DNA from: Craspedostauros australis
Taxonomy: Eukaryota > Bacillariophyta > Bacillariophyceae > Mastogloiales > Achnanthaceae
Length of the DNA stretch: 64,000 nt
Direction of reading: 5' to 3'
Assembly: GCA_026770025.1 (NCBI GenBank)
Contig: JAMXDE010000026.1
Location: 744,001 to 808,000 of the forward strand
Shown: in pieces, positions 23,409 to 32,692 of the stretch
How positions within the stretch are numbered: position 1 is the first letter of the stretch
Layout: each line of letters opens with the position of its first letter
Program-made: the position numbers and the translations under genes
The notes under the pieces: model-generated
Database searches by the model: none
What the model was told of the DNA's origin: nothing
What the model saw: only the letters and a program-made list of their open reading frames with translations

Positions 23409-25055
23409 CTACTTCTGGACGCCCACCTCCTCGTCGCTCTCGCCAGAACTGTCGTGCTCCTCTTGGTTCAGCTTCTCCATGGCAGCAGTCTCCATGCGAA
23501 GGGCAGATTCGAAGATGCGGGCCTCGTCTTCGTCGCTGCAGGCGTTGATCTCCTCACGAAGATTCTTGATGTTGGACAGGATGCGCTCGCGACGGACGGA
23601 ATACGACTCATTCTGTGTGGCCAAGGCCTTCTGGAGGTCGAGGTATTCGTGTGGGACGGCAGCGGCACCGGCCTCGTTCACGAGCACGTTGGTTCCCAGG
23701 TGCATGTTGCGGTTGCTCTTGTGGTCTGGCTTCATGCCGGCAGCACGCTCTTCTGGGGTACCGACGTACACCTCATCGAGCTGGAAGCCAGAGATGGCTT
23801 TGTGGATGGAGGCAAGGACCCAGGCTCCGGAGCAGATACCGGTGGCTTCCAAGGCCAGACAGAGCTGGAGGAAGATGTACACCAGTGGGTTGGAGAGGAA
23901 GGCGATTGGGAAGACGGATGCGACCAGCTGCCAGGTGATGGAGGCGATGATGGTGGTGATGAGGGCTCCGAGAAGTCCGGTGTTGAAGAATTCTTGGGCG
24001 GTGTCAGAGACGTCGAAGATGTTCTCGCCTTCGCCCACCTCGACATCGAGAGTGGTGACACGGGCGATGATGAAGAAGCACATGGTCACGCAGACTTGGC
24101 GGCCGATCATGAATCCTGGGAGGTTGCGTCCCTCTCCACGGAAGAGAAGTTCGCAAGTCTTGCGGGCGATTGGGTGGTCTCCACGTTCATTCTTTGGGAG
24201 CTTGGCGACGGCGAAGAAGGCGATCTGCATACCCTCGAGCATGCCGACGATGGACATGAAGACGAAAAAGAGGATGACGGCGACTCCGTTTGGCACCCCG
24301 TCCCACATGGTGGTCTTTCCATCGAAGAGGGCGGCGAGGGTGACGGCCATGGCGTAGCACAGGATGGCGAGGGAGGCGAGAATGCGGCCCCAGTGGAAGA
24401 CATTCTGTACAGCATCTCGTGGTGCTTCCTTGGACTCGATTTCCTTGCCGGAGACCCAGACGAAGAACATCTGGACGAGGTAGCACGAGTGCAGAAGTCC
24501 GGAGAACTCGATGGCGAGGGCGACGTAGAGGGTGAAGACGGCGAAGTAGTTGTTGATGTAGTCAAGCATGCAGAGGGAGGCGTTGACTTGGGAGTTGAGC
24601 TGTCCAGCCATGGCCGTCATGAGGATCATGGCGACTCCGGACTCGAGGAAGATCTTGATCATGATGTCTGGGAATCCGAAGACCTCGGCATCTTCGAGTG
24701 GGGCACCGCACTGGTTGATGGTGAAGACCATGAGGAGGACCATGAACTGACGTCCCATGAGGTAGCGGTCGAGGTTGTCACCCTTGTGGGCGAGGGAGGT
24801 GCACTTGTGGCTGGTTGGATGGGATTCGACGTAGAGATCGCGGTCGACTGGTGGGAGACCGACGAGGGACCCCTGTCCTCCCTCCACCATGTTGAGCCAG
24901 ACGAGGGCCGTGATCATGACGATCAGGGCAACGGCTGGGTGGACCTCGGATGAGACCTTGGTCTCCTCGTTGAAGATCAGTCCACAGACGATGACGAACG
25001 AAAAGATGAGTAGTCCGGTGGAGTACACTGACTTGAAGAGTTGAAGGGGATCCAT
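23409..25055 (-). CDS. SIT: Silicon (silicic acid) transporter
   Basis: Single exon, 548 residues. SITs are Na+-coupled silicic acid transporters that feed silica wall formation; they act at the plasma membrane and internal membranes. Recognised from about ten hydrophobic segments and the two conserved motif pairs: EGGQGSLVGLPPVDRDLY with GRQ (GXQ at 59-61 and 101-103) in the first half, and EGMQ with GRQ (275-277 and 318-320) in the second half, an internal duplication typical of the family. Other matches: KGDNLDRYLMGRQFMV, CMLDYINNYFAVFTLYVAL. The tail (about 455-545) is hydrophilic and Glu/Lys/Arg-rich and probably a coiled coil. Length fits the family. ATG at 25055 is chosen because it directly precedes the first conserved residues; the open frame upstream is low-complexity leader. 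No intron. Confidence 0.97.
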   Translation of the reverse strand: MDPLQLFKSVYSTGLLIFSFVIVCGLIFNEETKVSSEVHPAVALIVMITALVWLNMVEGGQGSLVGLPPVDRDLYVESHPTSHKCTSLAHKGDNLDRYLMGRQFMVLLMVFTINQCGAPLEDAEVFGFPDIMIKIFLESGVAMILMTAMAGQLNSQVNASLCMLDYINNYFAVFTLYVALAIEFSGLLHSCYLVQMFFVWVSGKEIESKEAPRDAVQNVFHWGRILASLAILCYAMAVTLAALFDGKTTMWDGVPNGVAVILFFVFMSIVGMLEGMQIAFFAVAKLPKNERGDHPIARKTCELLFRGEGRNLPGFMIGRQVCVTMCFFIIARVTTLDVEVGEGENIFDVSDTAQEFFNTGLLGALITTIIASITWQLVASVFPIAFLSNPLVYIFLQLCLALEATGICSGAWVLASIHKAISGFQLDEVYVGTPEERAAGMKPDHKSNRNMHLGTNVLVNEAGAAAVPHEYLDLQKALATQNESYSVRRERILSNIKNLREEINACSDEDEARIFESALRMETAAMEKLNQEEHDSSGESDEEVGVQK

Positions 25056-27051
25056 GGTTGCTTGGTTGGGGGCGAGTTGGTGATGGTTTGGTTTGGTTTG
25101 GTTTTGGGTTGATTTCCGTTGTGCTGAACTGAGTTGGCTTGTATTGATCCACAATTCGATTTTATGAGAGGAGAGGAAGAGCTGTTTGATGCGGTCGCAA
25201 TGACAGCAACAACAACAGCAACAGAAGCAGAAGCAGAAACAGCGAAAGCAAGCGCCAATGCGCCAGGAGATGCGGATGCGGGGCGATGATCAACGAGATC
25301 TCGTGTTGCGATGTCTTTCGATGCCACAGGCGTAACTACCAGATCGCACGCAGGACTGTGCTTTTCTTTGTCATTTGTTCTCGTCCAAGATACTCAAGAT
25401 ACGTAGGGCTTGGTAGAACTCGCATGAAACATCAACGGCAAGATCCTCGGCCGCAACGGCCATGGGGCAATACCATCCGCCCGCACCAATGATGCATTGC
25501 ACGAGGATGTGTGGAGGCGAAGATCCAATCGTACAGCGCTCCGAACCTTCACACGATCACAACGGCAAACTCAGGAACAAACTCCGCGCACAAACACAAT
25601 CTGAGAAAGATGGCGATCGCAAAAAATGACATTGACAGAACCAATTGCCATGTGAAATCAGTTGGGTTGTTGTCGTCGCATTTCGGCATCCAGCTGTTGT
25701 TTGTGTGAGGAACTTCTTCTGTCGTCCTTCGTTGTTGTCTTCCTGCGTGACATGTTCTTTTCTTCACCCAGACACCAACAAGACAGAAAGCGCCGGGCGA
25801 GCGTATCATGACAAAGAAAGTTGGATTCTGCACAACGCCGGTCCATCATGCCACGACCTGTCCGGCGCGTTCTTCGCATTTGATCGCCCATCATTGGCCT
25901 GACTTCAGTCACTGCGACGCGATTGGTGATGCAACTTCAAACAGAAGTGTATTTCGCCAACTGGTTTTGTGGGATTGCCGGCGCGCTTGGTTATTGGTTG
26001 GCGATTGTACAGAAGAACGGTTATCCGTGACACATTTGAAATTGTGAATGAAAGCGAGCCCTGCAGACTGAATGGACTGCATGGTTCCAAGTTCGATCAA
26101 ACGTGGACATTCTGACGAAGCACAGACCGAATATTAGATTCATTGAAATGTGTGGCGACATTTTACAGCCACGCAAAGGGACTGACTATCCCAAACGTGT
26201 GCGGAGTAGATCACGTGCAAACTCTACACGAGCGCCATGGTATCATCAGCAATTCATCGAGGAACCGATCGATCATGTGGCGGTCCGATGAGTATGGTAC
26301 ACGCATGTTGGGATGAAATTGAATCTATCCTGTTATTGTGAAGCTCACACCGATTCCATTGTTCGCTGTGGGATTGGACCTCCGTGATGATAATGGCATC
26401 CACCCCATCGCAAAGATTGACGTCGTTGCGTGGTATTTCGACGAAGTGGGGGGGGGGAGGAGGGTGATTCCCTTTCATTGTGTGTCATGACAGCGGTTGC
26501 TCGGATCTGGTGACACTGGATTTTGAGATTAGGAGGATTATTGCAACGACGAAGGTGATGTCGGTTTTTGTCCTGTTGTTGTACACAGCAAAATCACATG
26601 GTTCCGTCAACAGAGACCAAGTCTATCAGGATAATGGCAATGAGCTGGTGTAGTAAAGACACTGATTGGGTAGATTGACTTCTGAATCTATGGTTATCTA
26701 GTTGATGTTGTGTCTCATGTTGTCAAGTTCAAGGAAGGTTCTTGCTTGCGCAAGTTGAGGTGCTATCCTCGGAGTTTTGGCGATATCGTTTCACCGCAAC
26801 CCCCGTCATTCCTCAAATTCTCCCTTGACTCCCAAGTCCAACAACAACCAAAAATCTGTTACCCAACAGATCCAACACATTTCTCGATCTGTAGAGTCAT
26901 CATCATCATACCTGTACTATACGAGTCGCCCTTTGTCCATTATATCCGTACTCCGGTGGCTGCATCAAGCGCAACAACGAACAGCCATGTTGAGATAGGA
27001 TAGGCTGCTCTACGCAAGTACGCACATGCAAGACGAGACGAGAAGAGGCGC
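25056..27051. other. Divergent intergenic region, 2 kb
   Basis: This is the upstream region of both the silicon transporter (minus) and the HMG gene (plus). The SIT leader contains ggtttggtttggtttgg (25087-25103) and a caacaacagcaacag run (25203-25225). A G-run (26447-26455) lies near 26.45 kb. Several short reading frames on both strands show no recognisable domain, so I annotate no gene. Confidence 0.55.
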
Positions 27052-28154
27052 ATGCGCAACGACAATTCGCACGATTCCACAATGGCCGACAGCAGCGCAT
27101 TGTTCGCGGAGCTGCTGTCCGATCCTGATGATCCCAACTTTTCTGCCACGAAGGCCCTCGTGCGACATCTGAGGCAGGAGGCCGATCTGTCACAGCAAAA
27201 GGCCGACCGCCTCAACGAGCAGGCACGCATGCTGTCGGTGCAATTCGGTGTCACGCAGGCCGCGTAGGATCAGTACGGTGAGTCAGGCAGGGTTGTGGCA
27301 AGCAAGGCCCTGTCTTTGCTACACATTGAAATTAGCGGTTGTCGTCTTGTCTCATTTGTTTGATCTCTCATCGTACCGCAAACTCCTTTCTCACTCATCA
27401 CCATTTGCAACATCAAACAACCATGACCAACGCGCGATGTGCGATGTAATCCACCCCGACATTCCGCATCGCAGCCATCGATCCGACTCAACTGCCGCCC
27501 CTCGATGAGAATGGCGTTCCCAAATACAAGGGCAAGAAACGGGGTCGCAAACCCAAGGCCAGGAAGCGCAAGATCAATCCCAATCGACGCAAGCGTCAAC
27601 AAACGGCGTACACGCTGTTCGTGCAGGAGACGTATCCAACGGTCAAGGCGCAGAATCCAGAATTGCCCAGCAATCAGCTGATTCGCATCGTCGCTGGACA
27701 ATGGAAGACGGGATTGGACGCCGAACAGAAGCAGGCGTGGAAATTGCGCGTCTTGGCCATGCAGACGGACACGACCGCGGAGGCGCATGACGCAGAAGGA
27801 ATGGCTGCCATCGACATCGAAGTTGACGAGATAGCAGGTGATGCCAACGGCAATGGCAACGCAAACGGCAACACAAACGGCAACGACGACGATGAGGAAG
27901 AGGAGCAGGAAGACGAAGGCAACGAAGGTGAGGAGATGGCGGATGCACGAATAGAAGACGGCGCTGATCATTCGCATCATCAGAATCAGGAAAGCACCGA
28001 GGACCATGATGCTGACGATCGGACCAATGACGGAGTATTGGTCGATCAGAATATTGGTGGTGATGATGATGGTCACGATGCTGACGAAGACGGTGAAGAG
28101 CAGGTGGAAGACGACGGCGGCGAAAAGTGGATATTAACATCTCCGGCTATGTAA
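27052..28154 (+). CDS. HMG-box protein with AT-hook-like basic segment
   Basis: Two exons. Exon 1 (27052-27247) encodes MADSSALFAELLSDPDD and a Glu/Gln/Arg helix; an ATG at 27082 is an equally good start. Exon 2 (27475-28154) encodes a basic AT-hook-like stretch (KKRGRKPKARKRK, about 86-98), an HMG box (about 100-165: RKRQQTAYTLFVQETYPTVK...GQWKTGLDAEQKQAW) and a very acidic Asp/Glu/Asn/Gly tail. Such proteins bind DNA with little sequence preference and act in chromatin or transcription in the nucleus. The splice junction is my weakest point: the only donor keeping the frame is ttcg|gtgtca at 27247, because the better-looking donor gtgagt (27278) lies after an in-frame TAG. With gtgtca...cgcag the product is 291 residues. 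The TAG could also reflect a sequence error or a true early stop. Confidence 0.65.
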
Positions 28155-28951
28155 CCAACTAATGCATCGCAACCCAAAGCTACACAATGCTATGCACTCG
28201 CTCTCATCATCCTGGGATCTGCCGCAAGAGTGTAGAAATGGAGTGCATGATTGCGGTTTCCCTCGTGACGCGGAGAGAATCAACTGGATAGGTAGGTGGT
28301 TCTGAGCAGTTTAGCTTTCATGGGGCTTATGCAACGCTCTGACTCTTCTCGTACTTGTATGGCGTGCGTTGAATCAGACATGCAATTCGTGCAATACAAA
28401 TGGGATGGATCAGCCCAAATGCGCGTCACTTGCTGACGAAGGCCGCACGATGACGGCTTGTCTCACCTTACCTCTTGGAAATATGGATCAGCCAAGGGAC
28501 GTCGACGGCGCCACTCGATCACTTGCTACACGTGCTGGAGATGGCTGATACTCCACACTCGACGAACCAATTGCTCTGAGCGCAACGTCGTATCGGCACA
28601 GCCTGGATGCAGCTGCAAAATCTTTGCCAGTATTGCGTCGCAACGATCCCATCGATGGCGCCGTGATTAATTTGAGGATGGGAGACTTGGTATGATTACT
28701 TTGCGTTGACGCGTTGTCGCGACATGCTGGAGACGGCTGCCAACAACATGGTGGTCTGTCACGCAGATGATGATGATGATGGCTGGTCGGTCAGGCGGTA
28801 AGTCTGTTGGCACCCCCTGCTTGGTCGTTGGCGAGTCTTGATGGACGTGCCTGGCGAGCAGATCACTTCGAGCAATCATCTCAGCCGGCTCAGCTCCAAT
28901 CCAACACCATCATCGACGTCATCGACGGCATCGACGTCATCGACGTCACCA
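28155..28951. other. Convergent 3' intergenic region
   Basis: About 0.8 kb between the HMG gene and the 3' end of the glycosyltransferase-like gene. A 12-bp motif (catcgacgtcat with variants) is tandemly repeated at 28910-28951 and abuts the glycosyltransferase-like stop codon. No gene evident. Confidence 0.55.
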
Positions 28952-30475
28952 TCATGCCGACGAGGACAAGCACATCTGTCGCGGACTTGACATTTGGCAC
29001 AGACGGAACATCTTCTTGAAGATGTTGCCCGTGCCAGCCACATGCGAGAAGCTGCGGTGCTGCCGGAACAGCTCCAGCGTGGAATTTGTGATGGAAATGA
29101 ACTCCTGCGGGCTGACGAAGGGTCCATGACGGATGTTGGGACGATCAAAGCAGCAGCTGCTCGACATGAGATCCGGCACGTCATGCATCACGCGCTTGCC
29201 ACCCAAGTCTACGTCGTCGTACCTCTTCTTGTGCGTCTCCAAAGTCACCTGCGACACATCCGACGCAATCGAAATGGGTTGGCCACGATGCGGAATGATG
29301 ACGGACGAAGAGAATCGACCAGTAGGTGCTGGCTGCAGCGCATGCCGCACCAAGTAGTGCACGTCGCGCATGTGCGGCAGCTCGTCGGCCTCGGTGTAGT
29401 AGAAGAAATCAAACTCATCCTGGCTGTACACATTCTGCCGCAGCAGCTCCTTCGCCATGACCGATGTGCCGTACGTCAAGCGATCGAACGACCGCAGATC
29501 CTTGATGAGCTGCACATCGTACAGATACCGATTGAGACCGCTGCTCTGCGCGACGTAGGCGTAGTCGGATGGATCTCCCACGAATACGACGGCATTTGGG
29601 AACACGGCCGCCACCGTCTTGACCGTGATGTTGAGGAACAGCTGGTTGCGTCGCAATGCTGGGCCGTTGAGCTTGGCCGCGTAGTACGCTATGATCGCCA
29701 AGGTGTGTCCGTTGCGTTGCTTCGAGGCGTTGTTGTAGAAGCCGTTGCGCTCGTAGTCATCCTGCATGCCTTCCAACAGCTGGATCGTGTCGCCCAGCAG
29801 CTCCGCGCTCCTGCCCGTGATCTTCTCGTAGTACGACAGATGATGCACGAAGAAATCGAACATGTCGACGGCTTGTAGATTCCAGCTCTTCGCGCTCATT
29901 GCGAAGTGACCAAACTCTAGGTTTATATTCTCCGCTTCGTGAAGATGCTGCAGGCTGATGCGGCCGTTGCTGAGCAAGCGGTTGACGGTGACGAGCCACG
30001 CGGCCGAATAGCCATCGCTGGGCTGTTCTCGCGTCATGCCAGTAAACCGTTGCGTGCTGTCGTCCGTTGTGGATGGCGCAGCAGGAAGCGTTCTCATGTC
30101 GACGATCCCGTCTTCGTTGTCTTCGTATGACACCCCACGACCCTGCAGCAGATTATCCCTGCTGCACCCTGCCATGAACCGCTGCGGTCTGTGGCCTGTC
30201 GAGAAGTCGTGGATCGCGTCGAACGGTGGCATCTTCAGCACGCCCGACAGTCCTGACTGAGTGGCTTCCGGCCATTGGGAGCGTGTGGCTGTGGCTGCGT
30301 TACCACCCCCCTTGGACGACGTGATGATGACATCAGGGACATCGAAGAGGTTGGATATGAAGCGGAGCGATGAGATCTGCGCAAGGCTGAGGAAGATGGC
30401 GATCGCAAGGACCGTCCGAAGGATCGGACTGACCGACCAAGGGGTCGATGATGCTGAAGCTGATACTGATACGAC
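28952..30475 (-). pseudogene. Type II membrane glycosyltransferase-like gene, body, separated from its start codon by a transposon
   Basis: 508 codons are open from 30475 to the stop at 28952, but no ATG occurs before residue ~80 of this stretch. The first ~80 residues contain a signal-anchor helix (RTVLAIAIFLSLAQISSL), so the true start must lie upstream. It does: codons 1-6 are at 40093-40076, on the far side of the 9.6-kb element, and join in frame. The intact product would have 513 residues: a short cytosolic tail, one span, and a luminal domain including FVGDPSDYAYV and FDFFYYTEADELPHMR. The 'TEAD' acidic motif resembles the metal-binding region of Golgi glycosyltransferase families, which suggests but does not prove nucleotide-sugar transfer. 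No internal stop or frameshift is seen, so the disruption looks recent. Internal initiation at MPPFDAIHDF would lose the membrane anchor. Confidence 0.75.
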
Positions 30476-30477
30476 TA
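30476..30477. repeat. Target-site duplication TA, left
   Basis: TA immediately outside the left terminal inverted repeat, matched by TA at 40076-40077. TA duplication is the rule for the IS630/Tc1/mariner superfamily. Confidence 0.75.
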
Positions 30478-30527
30478 CGACCTCCAGGTCGCAGTTGATG
30501 CACTCACGATAACACTAGTTGTGGAGT
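30478..30527 (+). repeat. Left terminal inverted repeat, 50 bp
   Basis: Starts CGACCTCCAGGTCGCAG and ends GTTGTGGAGT. Its reverse complement recurs at 40026-40075 with one mismatch (second base). Similarity ends abruptly on the inner side, where the sequence becomes AT-rich. Confidence 0.9.
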
Positions 30528-32692
30528 GTTTTTTGAGTTTTACTCGTGATGAGTCGTGATAAAGTAGACTAAATTAGAGCACACCCAAAACCATCCAAAC
30601 AACTGCTTATGATGTTATATCTCAACAACGCACCATTTAAAATTAAAACTAGACAGTTCATTCGGACGCTTGGCTATCGTTTATTCTGAATATCTTAGTT
30701 AAATTTGTATGAACTTTATTTTTAATGTCGTTTTGGCTTGCTGTCTGTCAGGTGGTGGGTGCAAAAAATTCTCGATGGCACCATGCTGCCCTACCTTCAG
30801 CACCCATGATCATCATTATCATCCCTGGCATTTTCACAATCTGCGCACCACACTGGCTCCGGATACCCCCCATCTATCCACTCCATGAAGATCCTGCGCA
30901 GATAGCCGCATCTCATACTCCAAACTGTCCCTGCACTGAAACGCAGAATTTTCGAACACCCGATTCCGACACGGATGCCGTTCGGATTTGGATCCGTATC
31001 TCGTCGATACGATCCTTGCAGCTCCTTCACATGCCCCTCATGCGTTCCCACATTCTCTGGCGACACACTGATGTGTTCAGAATGGGTGGGGCGCTCATAC
31101 CTCCAAAGGTGCACCTCCATGTGATGATGCCATCATGATGTTTTTCCGACACCCAAAAAAATCCCTTTCGTGTGCATCCCAGGCTGCAGCCTCTTCCAGA
31201 CCGTATCTGCGCAGGATACTTCGCCATGGCCATCTTGAGTTGATTCCTAACACATCTTGAATGGGTGGTTTGGCGATATGGGTGACTTTTCAATGGCACC
31301 CATCACCAGCGAAGTCACGTGATGTGTCCGCCGCCACCCGCCAAAAAACTCTTGCCCGCCACTTGTTTCTTGCGGAGGGCACCTTCCAGGCCACCCCCGA
31401 CCCTCAAACTTCGTGTGCATCTTCACCGTATCCTCTTGGATACGTCTTGCCCATCCATGGTCGTTGGAATGGCCTGTGCATTCCAGGCAGAGACCATATC
31501 CAATGAGCATATTTTCCTCCGAATCGTGCCGTGTGCGCGTGGGCCTGCCACGGCCCCAAATAAGCCAAGATGACATCCCGCTCTCGCTCATCCACCAAAC
31601 TTTCCATGGCGGTTCCGCCTATGCCCTCAGATCTTGCACTGGACCGCTGGTTGTGGCAGTGCCGTCGATGCCATTCGACAGCGCTTGTGGAGTTTTGTTG
31701 TGTTTCTCCATTGTCGTGTTGTTGTGTTGTGTTTGGTGTTCTCAAACAGTTTTTGCTGTTGGGGGCCATGGAGATTAATCACAATTCTACCAAATGCGCC
31801 CATCAATGAGAACACTTTGCGAGTCCCGAATTGCACCTCCATTCCACAACGACACAGCGAAGGCACAAAATCCTCCTCACAAAATGGACAACGGAAACAT
31901 TGCGCATCTGCGACGAGCTGCTGTTGATTCTCTGCTGCTTGTAGTCATAGCTTACACAGAATGTAGAATGACTGTGACCTTCCCACAAAGGAAAGAGTGG
32001 ATGGTACAAGGCACCTTGTGACCATCCTCCTGTGTTGTTCATGCCGTTCTGTGGTGCGCTGCGCCGTGCTGCGCGTCAATGACTGGTGCTGTGCTGTGCT
32101 GTGCTGTTCTCCTTGTGTGCCTGGTGTGCGTCGCGACCAGCCAATCTCGTACAATCAGCTTGCAACCTCTATTGACACACAGCTAGTATTCACCATGAGT
32201 TCCCTTGTTGTTAGACCATGTGTGCTGAATCAATCCAATCGTTGTTCGAGTTTTGAGTCCTTTGTGTCAGTCACACTTCGTTTCGAAAGATCCAAGAAAA
32301 CTACTCGATAGAATTCGGAAAATGTGATGCGGGTTTCAGACCCAAGACAAAATTAGGAAGATGATCCAAGAGGATCAAAGAGACTCTATTAGACCTCCAA
32401 ACATGTGTCATTGCACATGTTTGGACACAGATACACTAATTAGCAAGAGTAACCAGAAGTTTGGCATGGTTACAACACGATGGACAATGGTGAATAGCAC
32501 CATTAGTGGAGCCAAGAAGTAGAAAACAGGAAGATGATGAGCTCTTATTGATGAGCTCATAATCTCAACAAACTTAACTTTGTAAACCATCACTTCAAAC
32601 AAGCACACACAATAACACAGTTCTATCAACCTTCACCAACATTGGACGTAGTTGTATCATCCCGCAACCACTGAACTCTTCACCTCGCAAGC
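30528..32692. other. Left arm of the transposon, mostly non-coding
   Basis: The first ~200 bp are AT-rich and contrast with both flanks. The rest has many short overlapping frames without recognisable domains. One minus-strand frame (31944-31627, no ATG near its start) contains a Cys pattern RCPFCEEDF...LCRCG that could be the relic of a zinc-binding protein. A hairpin-forming sequence (ccaaacatgtg, 6-base loop, cacatgtttgg) lies at 32397-32424, about 270 bp before the transposase ATG. Confidence 0.5.
32397..32424. repeat. Perfect inverted repeat / hairpin upstream of transposase
   Basis: Arms ccaaacatgtg and cacatgtttgg around a short spacer (tcattg). It could be a transposase-binding site or transcript hairpin; function is not shown. 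Confidence 0.7.

Noticed and set aside
23205..24953. 582-residue open frame on the plus strand
   Set aside because: It is antisense to the silicon transporter; its Gly/Glu/Asp/His-rich composition is what the reverse complement of a codon-biased membrane protein gives.
30478..30527. Reading the 50-bp repeat as the first exon of the glycosyltransferase-like gene with a gtgagt splice donor
   Set aside because: The tempting gtgagt lies inside the terminal repeat, and the same sequence recurs at the far end of the element; frame restoration on excision explains the data better.
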